DNA of 64,000 nucleotides from Halictus rubicundus (GCF_050948215.1 NC_135153.1:12490058-12554057); one strand, 5' to 3'; counted from the first letter of the stretch, positions 22,813-35,017 are shown. Notes: generated from the letters alone by a model not told the origin. A program made the numbers and translations.

Positions 22813-25502
22813 GGCGCAAGACCACAACCTCGCAATTACGACCGTTATTAATGTTTCATTATTCTTACCGCTTAATTATCATCCGCCTGGCAGCGCCCAG
22901 CCGTGACGCCCGGACGATGTTTATGACTCAATCGGAGAAACCCGTTTTTCTGGAAACCCCCTTTCCTAATTGAGTAAGCGTAACGAGAGCCCCGTTCGAT
23001 TAGCGCCCGATATTAATTGAAACGTGTCCGAGAGCTGCGCTACGACCAAACGGACGACCCAGGATCCTGCAATCGTCGCGAAGCACAGAACGACCCGGAT
23101 AACGAAATTAACGAAAAGTTTGTTACGCTGTTTTCACCGCATCGTGGTTCTGCGCTAAGCTGTACCGTCCAAAAAGTAGATTAAATAAAGTAGTAATGAT
23201 TTAAGTATAATTTTTCTAAAATATGTAGCCATGATCAACTCTCAATCCTTTGCCGATGAATGGCCGCACAAAAATCATAAAAGCCTCGACGAAATAAAAA
23301 TTCTAGTGGTTCAAAAAATGCGTAAAGAACGCGGAGGGGCAACCTTTTATTTTATTTACGAGAAGAATCCCTTAAAAAGCGCGGCGACAGTTCCGCGCCC
23401 GCGATTAGGGGTCGAACGAAAAATTCCTGGGAATTTACGACTTCCACCCACGGGATTTGGGGGATGGTCGTTTTCCCAAAAACACCCTGGAAATCTCGTC
23501 CAGGAAGGAACGACCCCTGCCGGCGGTGCTCGACAAAAAAGACGAGAGGAGAGGAGAGGAGAGACCGAGAGAGAGAGAGAGGGAGAGAGAAAAAAAAAGG
23601 ATCCGAACCACGGTCGGAATTCCGAAACGAGGCCGTTCCTTTCTTTTGCCCTTCGTCCCCAGATTTTCATCCCCCTTCGGAGGACTTCGCCGGCGAAAAT
23701 AAACGGCGGAGACGCGTCGGCAATGGTAGCGAGAGGGTGGGGCCGGAGGGGGTAGGCGGCGGGTGGGGGAGCGAGAAGGAACGAGAGAAATTAATTAGCT
23801 CTTTTGCGTGGCCGAAAAAGAGGGAGAGAGAGGGGAGAAGGAGGGAGAGAGTTCAAAGGAAGTGGCGCAGACTACCGAGCCTCGACTTCCGACCTGGCGA
23901 CGACGGTGTGTGTAATTCCTTTCCCAACCCCCGAGCCACCCCTTCGTCCTCTGCCGCTGCTACCACCCCTCGCTCCACCCCACGACACCGATGTATACGT
24001 GGCACCGGTTAAAAATGGCGAGATCCTTGGCGAGGATCGCGAGAAGAACGCCGGTGTGTTCCTTTGTCAGATCGCGAGCCCGGCCCTTTTGATGAACGCT
24101 TCGCCTCCCACCCCCCGCAACCCCCTCTCGGTCATTATTCGACCGGGCTCGCGGCCATTGTTCCTGCGAAATTACTTTTGAGATTTTTCCGCCGGACGAA
24201 AACTTTCTCGGACTCTTGCAACTTCGGGGGGTGAAATGTTTGATCGGGGGTTCTGGGGTCGATTCGGGGTTCAAGGTTGAATCAGGGGATGATTTCCTGA
24301 TTGCCCGGGGTCGTGTCACCTGGGAATGTTAAAGCATTGGAAATTGTTAAAGGAAATACAATGGATGGGTACAAGGGTTGTCACAGGAGTTGAAACGCAA
24401 TCTGAAATCAAAGACTTCTCGGCGGTATCTAAGGATAAAGAATACTAAATGAGTTTGCAGTTCTACAGCCAATATTTGCAATCTTTGTGCAATTCAGGAA
24501 TTTAATGTACAAGTGTAGAGAGAATGCGGATGTCAAGCGATCTTGCTATTTTCCCTCGAGCACCGAAGACAATTAAACCTTCAGCGCACGTATTGAGTCT
24601 GTGAAAGCCATGAATGATATTTGCACTGTTTCTTTAAATTGTTTCGACCGTAACTATATTCATACTGAATAATAAACGATTTCATTTTTTTTCGGTTCAG
24701 TAGAAAGGGACGGTGGCAACAATGGACACACGTTCTGCAAAACATACTCTATAAAAATATATATATTTTACATAATATAGAGTATTTTGACTTGAAAAAA
24801 ATCACAGGTGTACTTCAAAGACCAATGAATATGTATGCAAAATTTCAATGCGAAAGGTTCAATAGTTTTGTCTGAAAAAATTGCTAAAAATTGATGCAGA
24901 AACGGCATCAGAAACCCCTGTAAATAAGAAAAGCTCTGGGTTTATAGAAGAAAAATTGCTTCTGAACCGTGTCCGACTGAAGGGTTAAATAAAACATAGG
25001 GATGATTATCAACGCAGTGAAGAAATGGTAAATTTGTAATTTTTCTGAAACATCCGGGGCATCGTCGCGAAAGGACAAGAAGCACCAGCAGCCAAAAGGA
25101 TGTCGGTCGTGGCGGATCGAAATATCCGGAGCCCTTTGAGTGTATCTGGCCGATAGGGGGATGGTCGAACGGGGCAAACAAATGGAAATCTGTATCTCTA
25201 ATCCGATCCACTTTGTCTCCAAATAAGACCAGCCAACCCCCTCGCTTTAAGCCGGGCGACTGCTGCCAGGAGGCTTTACCTATGCTCGCGTTTACGTCGC
25301 CACCCCCGTGTGTCTCTCCCACGTCCGTGTGAAAACGTCCGGGCGGATCTGCGCGTGTGTACGCCAGCGAAACGAGTATGTGGTCGACTGCTGCGGGTGT
25401 CTGTGGGTGTACTTACATAAAGGGTGGCGGAAGGATGTGCCGGGCAAAGTAAACCCCGCAACCAGCTCGGTTGCCGGGGCCAGGCAAGCCGAGTTCCACG
25501 CG

Positions 25503-25508
<6 letters not shown>
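22812..25508. other. Non-coding stretch, no gene seen
   Basis: Purine-rich and GC-rich in 23330-23900, with interrupted GA runs near 23540-23590 and 23819-23850. AT-rich in 24330-25000. Overlapping frames up to 182 codons lack domains. No element ends identified. Confidence 0.5.

Positions 25509-25557
<49 letters not shown>
25509..25557. repeat. (GA)n microsatellite
   Basis: About 48 bases of pure GA repeat. Confidence 0.97.
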
Positions 25558-25566
<9 letters not shown>

Positions 25567-27155
25567 AGGATAAAGAGAAACCCGGTTCCATCCCCTTTCG
25601 CGTTCCGCGGTGTCATCGTCAGAGGGCGCTGCGGTTGACACAGAATGACACCCACCCCCACGAGAGCCGCCGCCACAGGAATAGTCGTCAACGGCAGGGC
25701 CGAACACGCACGGAAAATCGCCGAGGAGAGAACCACCGACTCGGTTTCGGGGCTTGATTGGCTCCGGATGGTAATGAGGGTGAGACGACACTTTCAGCGA
25801 CGGCCAAGAGATTCCAGCATGATACCCTTCTTCCATCTACCCCCGTCCCCCACAGACTTTCTACGGTCGACGTTCCAAAACGGGGATGGCACGTTGATAA
25901 ATTTTTTGGTACCCTTGTGGTCTTTATTTTGGCTCGAAACTCTTTTAAAGGATAGTTCAGATACCGGTCTATGTGCGCTAAAATTTTCAAGAACGTCCTC
26001 GTGTTAGTAGCGTGTTTAAAAATTGTCGAGGCCCGTTAAAGTCCACCATAATACCGAAGAGGTACAGAGGTACACGTTGCAGCATTAGAAGTACAAAAGC
26101 ACGAAAATAATGAAAATCGACGGAAACCTTCAGAAAGGGTTGAGTGCAATTTGGAGTGGCTTTGAAAAGCCTTCGAAGCACTCAGCATCCACTTCGACCT
26201 TTGCAGGTCCATTTCCGAGGCGTGTGCCGCCAAGAAAATTCGCGAAACGTTGTCGTCGAGGTGGCTGGGCCCTTAATAGCGATCGTATACCCTGGAAGAA
26301 TGAATTGCAGAAGAGAGGAGAATATTCACGGGGATGGAAACGATCGAGTCGTTGACTAATCCACTCGTTGAGGCCACCCCCGCGGCACCGAGCCGAAAGC
26401 CGAGAGAGAGCGAGGGAGAGAGAGAGAGAGAAAGAAAGAAAAAAAGAGAGAGCAGTGTTGGACGAACAAACAAAACGGTGTTCTCAATCAGGCACCCTCT
26501 CTCGTTTCGACTTAACTTCGATCCTCTGGCCCCGGGTTTGACCCGTTAAATCTCGGATTCAGGGGTGAGTTTTGCGGGGTGATCACGGGGGAAGGAAACG
26601 GGAAGCGAGGGGGCAGGAAAAAGAAGAAGGAGCGACGGGCCACTAAATTTCGCGTGCTGGTTCCTACGTGCATGTATAGAGCGCGCTCGGAGCCAAGACA
26701 GATTTAAAATTTAAATTTTATTTGATTATATTTGAATTTAATTTCGTTACTTGTCCCCGAGGGGTGGCTCCCGTGATCCTCTCTCTTCCCCCACCCCACC
26801 CCACCCCCTCGGTTTATGTGCCGGCATCCCCGTCGCTGCGAGTGTTCCAGACTGTTTCGCAGAAGTGTTTCCCGAGTGTTGGCACGATAGGGGTAGTTTT
26901 CGGATCGAAGGGGTGTCGCGGCTATTTTATTAGCAGCGATGTTCCGGGCAACGGGGTTGCGCACGAGGGTGATAGAGACTTCCATTGGGGGTCGCGTGTC
27001 CTTGTTATACCCTACGGAGAGAATTTTGTTAATGGATTGTTAATAATTTCGTCGGCGAGGATAGCGAAACCGGGTGCTCGCCAGTCGAGGAGAAAATCGA
27101 TCCACCGCAATATTTTGACAAGCGGGGCTAGCTACCCTAGTCCGGATCATTAGCA
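25558..27155. other. Non-coding stretch, no gene seen
   Basis: Mixed composition. An interrupted GA-rich run occupies 26401-26450. Frames up to 149 codons on both strands, none recognisable. Confidence 0.5.
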
Positions 27156-27247
27156 GACTGCGGACGTTTATGCAAAATGAAGATTGTCTATCCGTGTACT
27201 CTTTCAAATTGGACCATTTTTGCCATGAATGCACAAAATTTGCAGTC
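27156..27247. mobile_element. GACTGCGGA-type MITE, copy 3
   Basis: The left end GACTGCGGACGTTTATGCAA and the right end ATGCACAAAATTTGCAGTC form near-matching inverted repeats around a 92-bp element without coding capacity. Confidence 0.65.
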
Positions 27248-27322
27248 TAATCATTAACCGTCGGTGTGCATCGCTACAAGAAACCAATTTGAAAGGTGAA
27301 GTCCTTGGACAAGAATCTGTTT

Positions 27323-27740
27323 AGAAAATTACAGACGCTAAAACAACCCTTGGAAAATGATCTTATAATACATCGACTGTAGCATACAGAATCAAGTTTG
27401 TCGACCGACCAATCACAGTGGAAGCGCCCAACACTTTATTGCACCGCTAGAAAATTAGAACCGCTAGAACAACCCTTGAGAAACAACCCTGAAGGAGTAT
27501 ATCTACCGTGACTGGTAGAATCAGCTGATTCTGACAGATCAACCACAATCTCGTGAAATTGGTCATCTCAGCAACCCGTAGCAGGTACCACAGACAAGAT
27601 GGAACCTCTATGACACAACCAGAAAATTAGGATTGTTAGAACAACAGCCTAAAAAACAGCCACGAAGGGATAAATCTCCCGTGACACAGAGAATCAACAT
27701 CGCTGACAAATCAGCGTCAGAGGCCTGGTCTGTGTAGTTG
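27323..27740 (+). repeat. Diverged tandem repeat with AGAAAATTA heads
   Basis: Three units begin AGAAAATTA at 27323, 27449 and 27621 (spacings 126 and 172 bp). Units share, in order: AGAAAATTAGRA, CTAGAACAACCCTTG, a GAAGGRNTAWATCT block with CCGTGAC in units 2 and 3, and AGAATCA, followed by CTGACARATCA in units 2 and 3. No common open frame exists. Unit spacing resembles the GGCGTGGC arrays but the sequence is unrelated. Origin unknown. Confidence 0.6.
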
Positions 27741-28038
27741 GTAGCGGATGCCATGACCAAGTTGGCGGGCCCCCGGAAGGCCAGCCGGGTCCTGGCGTGG
27801 CGATAGTCACCGGCAAAAAGGACATAATGGAGGCGGTCGGTGAGCGATGCCGCAATTAGCCAAGATGTCGCGCACCGCGGCCGTTGTTGGTTGCGTCTCC
27901 AGCGAAGGAAAAAGGGCCACGGGTTCGCGGAAGGGAGAAAGTGCGCAGGGCTGGGGCGTCCGTGGTGTCCGCGTTGGCGTAACACCTGGCGACCTAACCG
28001 CGGTTATTGCCTCTGGAAATTTATGGAAAACGCTCCGG
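27741..28038. other. Non-coding stretch, no gene seen
   Basis: GC-rich DNA between the tandem repeat and a CT microsatellite; nothing supported. Confidence 0.5.
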
Positions 28039-28063
28039 CTCTCTCTCTCTCTCTCTCTCTCTC
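28039..28063. repeat. (CT)n microsatellite
   Basis: About 24 bases of pure CT repeat. Confidence 0.93.
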
Positions 28064-28899
28064 GGGCTTCGGCTGATTAATGCGCGCGTATTTATGCGGC
28101 AGCGCACGATGCCACCGGGATCGCCGGATTCCGGCGAGATTGCTCGTGGGGGTTAATTGGGGAAGCAGGTAAAGGGGAGGGGGCACAAGGATGGAACAGT
28201 AGCCGGTGAGATGCTCTGCGCGTTAGTATACTTGGTATACTTGTGCCAGACGATGTTGCTCGGACGACTTCGGTAGAAATTGCCCGGGACGAAAGGGTTA
28301 ATCTCTCTTGAGGAGATCGTGGAACGGGTACCGTTTAATTGTTGGTTACCGACGTGCCCGGAACGCGGGACACTCTGCTGCAACGGTGTCCTCTGGATGC
28401 AGACTGCACTGGGATTTGCATCTACCACGGCTGGACGGTAAACCGAATTACGCCGGGTCAGACGGAGAGCTAATTTTTACCCCCGCTCCCCCTCCCCCGT
28501 TACTCTGGTCTCGGACGAGATGAGATTCTCGGAGCTGGCGCCTTGGTTCGTCCAGGATTTTCGCAAGCCACTAGTCCATCGAGATCTGCTGTCTTTGATC
28601 GATTAATTTTATGAACCGTAAGTTCAGATAGGTTGGTCCAGACAGGAGCAAATTTTTGACACGTACATGTATACGTGGGTGGCATTCAAAGTGTTATAGC
28701 GCAATCTGAAAAATATTGGAGTGTTCTATACCCTCTAGTCCCTGAGATATATCAGAACTGGGTCTTCAACCCGTCGTCAGCGGAGCCTGGGTCCAGATAG
28801 ACCCAGAACATCAAAATCAACATTTGATTACTCAGTTTCTGGCCATTAAATTAAATGGACAGCTGATACATTAGAGAAAAAGAAAGACTAACGTGTCTA
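28064..28899. other. Non-coding stretch, no gene seen
   Basis: Mixed composition; no supported gene, RNA or complete element. Confidence 0.5.
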
Positions 28900-28981
28900 C
28901 GGGTATACCCCGCGGTAGTGGGGATAATTCCGCGACGTTTATCATCTAGGCCTCGGCGACATATATAAAGAAATCACTGTA
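28900..28981 (-). mobile_element. TA-flanked MITE (CAGTGATTTCTC family), truncated copy 2
   Basis: This is the terminal part of the family in reverse orientation: GGGTATACCCCGCGGTAGTG, a GGATAATTCCGCGACG block, and the end GAAATCACTG followed by TA at 28980-28981. The opposite end is missing. Confidence 0.75.
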
Positions 28982-29784
28982 TGCCTATTACAAATGAATT
29001 TTTGACGGTGTAAACGATGCACATTAAAAACGTAGGTGTCTATTAAAAATGAATTTTTGACAGTGCAAACGATGTACATATTAAAGACTTTATTTCTCCA
29101 GGATCAGCGACGAAAATCAAATTTGAGAAGCACAATCCTGAGCGGATAGAAGTACGCAATCCTGATTCGGAGGAGAAGCTGTACAAAGTTTGAGATTTCG
29201 CCGTGCCTCCTTGCATTGAGAGACACTGGTCCAGCTTCATCCGCGGCTGGACCGTGAAATACCATAAAATTAAACAGACGTAAATCCTGTCGAGGATGCT
29301 GGCCCCGCGCCAAAATTCACTGCCAGCGTCGCCGGCGTCGCCACTCCACCCGCGAACAATGTAGAAGGGGACTCGGAATTGGCTGTGAATTTTCAAACAC
29401 CGTCTTCAATCCCGCCTTAATAAACTTACCACCTACCTCGAGCCTTGGGTGACTGCGCAACACACGCACAGCACGCGCAGACATTCCGTTTTCTCTCCCA
29501 TCCGGCTCTCAGAATAATATGCAAATTTCTGTAAATTATTCGACGCGCCCGCAACGGCCTGAAAATTGACTCGATCGATTCTCGCCTCGCCAAATTTCCA
29601 ACCAATCTCAGAAAAAATATCACCCCCCTCCCCACTTTACCTCGGGATTAGATTTTCAGTCGAAACTTGCTCAGACGTTGCACAATTATTTCTATAAAAT
29701 AAGTGTCAATAAGTGAATGTAGTCGGTAAGCGTCCACAAAATTTAATTTTGACAATCGTTGGAGTGAGGTAGGTTCTTCTAGTG
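28982..29784. other. Non-coding stretch, no gene seen
   Basis: A short near-duplicate (AATGAATTTTTGACRGTG at 28992 and 29048) is present. No gene supported. Confidence 0.45.
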
Positions 29785-29890
29785 TTAACGCTAAAACTAC
29801 CACCGCCGGTCAAAATGACCGTTCCAGATTTTTATTTTACAGTTACTGAAATTGTAAAGATCGAAAATTCAATCTCGTCATTTTTAGAAG
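29785..29890 (+). repeat. Possible TTAA-type repeat fragment with GGTCAAAATGACC
   Basis: TTAA at 29785 is followed by CGCTAAAACTACC and GCCGGTCAAAATGACCGTTC, the latter resembling the subterminal block of the CACTAGG MITE family. No right end was found. It may be a relative or fragment of that family. Confidence 0.4.
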
Positions 29891-30708
29891 ACAACGTGTA
29901 TTAGTGACTTTTAAGGCTCGGTAGGATTCGTCTTAATCACAAGTAGCTGCGCAACTAAATCCCTCAAATTAGAACGCATTTATTTTCGCGACCGAGTGAA
30001 TTTACTTTACAGCCCAATATAAGGGAATCGAGTCCTATTCAGGGTCTATTCGCCGAGGTTTATGTCCGATAAAGTCAGAAATCCGTATTTGCGGTACGAA
30101 AAAAAAAACGATCCGCGAGAGTAAATCGTTCCGGGATCGGTCTGAAGCTCTCGGCGAGGGGCCCTCAATTTTCACCCCAATTTACCGAATTTACCCACCT
30201 GCCGTGCGCCGCACCCTCAGCTCAGCGCCGCGGCGCTGCCACTCAGCAGAATTCTCGATTTCGTCGGTGGTTCCGTGGCGCAGCCGCTTACCTCGTAAAG
30301 GTGGAGAAGCTATCGTCCCGATTTTTATCTAGAACCAACCTCCTACCCCCTTCGTGCCCCTAACCACGGGAACCCCTCTTGCCTCCGCCAGCCCGTTCGC
30401 CGTCGAGCTCGCAAACATCCGGCAGATTGCCGGCGTGTGCGCGAGTTTAATCTATGCTAAGTCGAGCTGTGGGGTCTGCGATGCTGATGGCGGCGGTGGG
30501 TTCCCGGCCCGGACATGGAAATCCCGTGGCTGGCTCCGGAATCAGCGATAATGCAGAGTCATCCTGATCCTGGCCGAGCTTAAACGGTATCCTTGTTAAA
30601 GGCGCCTCCGCCGATCCGAGGAAACTCGATTCGCTCTTGCCGAACGATCCTCGCTGGCTCGCAAGCCCCGTTGATCGAATCGTTCTACGTTCCGCTCACC
30701 TTATGTAT
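29891..30708. other. Non-coding stretch, no gene seen
   Basis: AT-rich at first, then GC-rich up to the mariner derivative. No supported feature. Confidence 0.5.
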
Positions 30709-31148
30709 TACTAGGGTTACCCGTAAGTAATCAATTATTTGCAAAGAATTTGTTTTGCCTTTAGTTCTGTACCGATCGTTCAAGAGGTAACACGTATTCT
30801 TTTACAGTTTTCGGTAAAGCAGCCTGTGTTCAGAATATTCTGAAAAGTATAATTTCTTTTCACAACCCTGTTATAAAATGGCCGCGTCCGTACCTTCCGA
30901 TTTAATGCAACGGTAACAACAAAGAAAATTTGCAATGTTTATGGAGATGTGTTGAATATTATATATTTATTTTGCTTCACGAAGCCTGGATTTCTATAAG
31001 AGGGGGATTGAAAATTTGCAGGAAAGATGGCAAACTGTCCTTGATAATGATGGAGATTATATAATAAATTAAGAAATAAAAACTTGAATATACTACAAAG
31101 CTTGTTTTAGATTTCAATATAATTGATTACTTATCGGCCCCCCTAATA
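30709..31148 (+). mobile_element. Mariner deletion derivative (436 bp)
   Basis: It has the same inverted ends as the full element at 3580 (left CTAGGGTTACCCGTAAGTAA, starting 30711) and TA duplications at 30709-30710 and 31147-31148. It keeps the 5' untranslated part, the transposase start (ATGGCCGCGTCCGTACC at 30878), a short N-terminal piece and the C-terminal IENLQERWQTVLDND coding part. Most of the coding region is deleted, so it could only move with transposase supplied elsewhere. Confidence 0.92.
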
Positions 31149-31237
31149 TTTCATGGTTTAAACAATCGGGATTCTTTGTCCCTAATATTTTCCTGCCAGA
31201 GAAAGAACATTTGTTCTTGGCATTTATTTCGTGCCCC

Positions 31238-31429
31238 TTAACCCTTAACTGCTGGGGTGGTTTCTTGAGTACCCAAATTTCTTTTCTTTACACAAGGTTT
31301 GAAGCGGTCTATATTTTCCTTGGAACCAAGCATTCGAGGTAATTTAATCCGCACATTAAAATTTGGTTCGTGTACTCAATTTAAATAATTTCCATGGGGG
31401 TGCTGAGACTCTCGACAGTTGGGGGTTAA
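31238..31429. mobile_element. TTAA-flanked MITE, CCCYYAACTG type
   Basis: TTAA at 31238-31241 and 31426-31429 flanks 184 bp. The left end is CCCTTAACTGCTGGGG and the right end, reverse-complemented, CCCCCAACTGTCGAGAG. CCC next to TTAA is typical of piggyBac ends. No coding capacity. Confidence 0.6.
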
Positions 31430-31437
31430 ACAGACTG

Positions 31438-31615
31438 GACTGCGGACTTTTATGCATTCACGACGGAAATAAGTAGATGAAATTTGAAACGGTGAAAATA
31501 TTAATTGAACTTAAAAATATCGGATTTATTAAGGTTATTCAAGGAAGAATCTATCCACACGTCTCCTGTCTCTTGCAACTAATGCAGGGAATGTTCACTT
31601 TGCAGATCCACAGTC
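31438..31615. mobile_element. GACTGCGGA-type MITE, copy 4
   Basis: The left end is GGACTGCGGACTTTTATGCA. The right end TTTGCAGATCCACAGTC is a weak inverted match. It is AT-rich inside, and adjoins the TTAA element directly to its left. Confidence 0.5.
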
Positions 31616-32030
31616 TAGAAAGTACAGAATTCTGTTCAAACGATTGTCACGCTCGCTGTTTTCCCTAGGATTTTCCACGAGTCCCGAGTAACGGCGAGCA
31701 GGAGAAAGACAGATGCACTCGCGGAGTCTGGAATACGTGGAGCGAGAACCCATAGACGAACCCGAAAAAGGAGAAGTCCATTTGACAAATTAGTACTAGG
31801 CGGCTTCGGGTAATTCCCTCGGAACTTTTAGTGGCCGTTCTTCTTCCTGAAACCGCCCTTCTCAATTTCCTCCTCACCCTCTTTCTCTCTCTGTCCGTCG
31901 CGCCATCGTCTCTCGCGATTCCTCACGGAATTCCTCTCCGGTGCATCGCCGCGCGACGAAACTCCCGTGCACCCGGCATTAGACAGTCGCGCGCGTACGT
32001 GCAGCGTGAAATTTCACCCTCAGACCAGAA
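31616..32030. other. Non-coding stretch, no gene seen
   Basis: No gene or element recognised; leads into array cluster 3. Confidence 0.5.
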
Positions 32031-32039
32031 ACTTGGGTC

Positions 32040-32810
32040 TTACTCTAGTCGTGACATAGACGGCAAGCTCCCTTTGCTCCTGGGAACGGTCTGGAGTGCT
32101 CCTGGGGGCAATGCCGTGGGCCAAATGACAGCGAAGAAAAAACAGATCCTCAATTTCGTCATGGAAAAATATTGATCCTGATGTGTTGGTGACCCCGGTA
32201 GGCGTGGCTTAGTGGCTCCTGACTTTGATGGGGCCAAAACAGTGCCCTGGAAATGAAGCGAACAGAAAATAGATGCTTCATTTTGCAATAGATAAATATT
32301 GGTATCGATCAGAATTTCTGGAAGCGCTTGAATAGGCGTGGCTTACTGGCCCTAGACTTAGGTGGAGCTAGAATAGTACCTTACAGGGCAGACTTAAGAG
32401 CATACAATGTCAGAGGAAGAGACAGAAGACTACCTATGTGGTCTTCTCCGTATAGACCGGGCCGAGTGGGCGTGGCATTATGGCCCTCGACTTTGACAGT
32501 GTTAAAGCAGTGCCCTACAGTTCAGTCTTTGTCCATATCTGATCCGCAGAGACGATTTAAGGGAGGATAATATCCGAGAAGGGAATAAAATACTGTCGCA
32601 TTCGTTCTGTAAACTGGCCTCAGTGGGCGTGGCTTCGTGGCTCTGGATTTCGAAGTTTAGCCAGAGTGCTGGATTAATCATCTCCTAAAATGTTATCCCT
32701 AGAGACCACAATTTTGCTCGCACTGGGGGCATCGCAACAAGTAGGCGTGGCTTCGTGGCTCACACGGTTCTCCGGTGGACTGAATCATAAAATTTGATGA
32801 GTACCTTTTC
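32040..32810 (+). repeat. GGCGTGGC tandem array, cluster 3 (five clear units plus one diverged)
   Basis: Cores start at 32199, 32333, 32467, 32624 and 32742 (spacings 134, 134, 157 and 118 bp). A diverged unit precedes them (GGAGTGCTCCTGGGGGCA ending at 32110). Typical core: TAGGCGTGGCTTAGTGGCTC or GTGGGCGTGGCTTCGTGGCT, each preceded by AG except where degenerate. GACTTTGATGGGGCCAAAAC and CAGTGCCCT-type hairpin sequence follow in several units; the unit at 32333 has TACCTTACAGGGCA. The unit at 32624 keeps CCTAGAGACCACAA, matching the tail motif of cluster 1. No shared protein frame. Confidence 0.75.
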
Positions 32811-32829
32811 AAGCATCGTCGACAAGAAA

Positions 32830-35016
32830 TAACTCTGAATCGCGGGAGTTGGAGTCGTCACCCGATCCTCTAAAAGTCAACAGGCAATGCGAACTTTTTG
32901 AGGAGGGATTCGAAGAAAATCGACACCCATTCGGTACCAATTCCCAGCGATCGCAGCGGTCGGCCGTCGACAAAGAATCGCAGCGGCGCGCGATCGGTCC
33001 GAAGCAAAAAGGAAGTTGAACACGAAGCCTGTAGGACGAGCGGGGCACACACCGTTGTGGCACAGAAAGGGTGGGGGGGGGGGGGCAAGGAGGGAGGGGC
33101 GATGTTTCGATCGAAAGGGGAACGTCCTTGGTCGCGGGCGGAATTCTCGCGGCTCTGGTATATCGGTTCTTGTTACGCGACGCGGCTCGCGGCCCGGTCA
33201 AATAATTCAGTCTTAATTAGGATTTACGCGGCGGCGGCGGAGAACAATTAAAACATAAGACACGGTCGCCACACGGGAGACAATCGGCCGGGGCCCCGGC
33301 GGATCTATCGTGGCCTCGGGGCCCCGTGGGTCCGATGCAGGGCCCACGGGCAGCAGGAATTCGATTTTTGATCGCGCCGCCTCCCTCTCCCATAGGCCGC
33401 CGCAGCCCGTCGGCGCCGATCCCCATAGTCCGGCTAATAAATACGTCGCTGGCACCGCGGCGGGCATCAATTCCGCGACGTGACAATTGCGTCTTTTAAT
33501 TACCGGCCAGCCAGCGGCGACACGTCCCGTCCACCACGGGGGACATAAACTTCCTCCACGGTTTTTGCCGCGCCGCCAGCCCGACCGCTCACGACTCCCT
33601 CAACCTTTCCAAGGATCGAACATCTTTTTTCCTTTGTCCTCTATCGGCCGCGTCGCGCACCGAATGCTCGATTTCATAGAGCCTAACTCCTTCTTCTGTT
33701 TGCCACACGATTTTCTCCACGGCTCCGTTAATTGGAACGCTTTCGGCCTTAATAATTTCCTACAAGCAAAAGGCAACTTGTACACTCAAGCGGTGAAGTC
33801 ACTCGAACGAGAAACAAGTCCAATTTTCAGAATTTTTAATAGGAATGTAACAAAAGATAGGAGAAATCTATTTACAGGACTTTGTTAGACAAAATTTCAA
33901 CTGTGAACAAATATTTTTTTTATAATAATCCTATCGTAAAATCACGCCGCTGCAGCCCTGCAATGGCAACCTTTTTTCATTCTGAACGATGACTTCTGCA
34001 ATTTCTGACTTGCAGAAGAAAACCAAAAATTTTTGGAATCTACATTTCGAGAGCTGTGTAGTATTGAAATTCTTAAAAATTTGACATGGTTTCTATGTCT
34101 CGTAATTGACGACGAAAATTTTTAAAGATCCGTAGTCTACTTACAATAAACTTGGCCAACCTTCATACAACCCTTCGCATTTCCAGATTAGTATATCTTC
34201 ACAGTTTAGCTTGATACGATTTCGATTCAACACGGAACGAGTTTTTCACGAGGGTTGACTGTGTCTATTGTGTGCCTACATTTACTACTGTAGATTCAGA
34301 TCGACACTTTATTTATCTCCTGCTCCAAAGACTTGTGCGAAGCAGAAATCACACTGGACCAGGGCAGTTCTTCTTTCGGAGAACGATCTACCGCCGCCAG
34401 GGGTGGGTTTCAATGGCTAGAAGCATGATTAGCGATTAGGCGGTTAATCGTCGCGAGCCGCACGGATCGGTCGCGCAGCTGGCAAGCAGGTGCAATCAGG
34501 GACACGGGCCAGCCAGTTCTATGAAACCTGTTCTCCTTAGGCAGGATCTCTGCGAACTATTCGGATTGAATCAACGAGAACGAAGATTCTGGACGCTTCG
34601 AAACCACAGTCCCGTTTGCTCCTCGGCCCTAACACGACGAAGGACCTGTCCAAATGGATACCCACTGCCTTTAAACGTCGTTCGCTGTTTCCGGTCTGGT
34701 TTATCTCATTTCGTGACTCTGCTCTTCGAGCCCGCTAATTTAACCCTTGAATGGGGGACCTTTCTCGACTATTACTTACAAGTTGTTAGTTGACGATCAT
34801 TATGGGCATTAATAACTATATCTAGAAATTCATTCAGCCATATTTTTTGAACTGCTCCTTGTAGACTTCTCATAGAACTACCAATTCAAATTAACCGGTA
34901 GGAACTGAACAGTTTAACAAGAAGTTTCATACGCTGAAATATTGTACATCAATTTTAAAGAACAGGGGGCAAGCAGAGAATTCTTTCCTCCAATAACAAA
35001 TTCAATAAAAGGGTAC
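32830..35016. other. Non-coding stretch, no gene seen
   Basis: GC-rich in 32880-33660, with a 13-base G run at 33073-33085; AT-rich from 33780. No supported gene; frames up to 133 codons have no known domain. Confidence 0.5.
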
Positions 35017-35017
35017 A

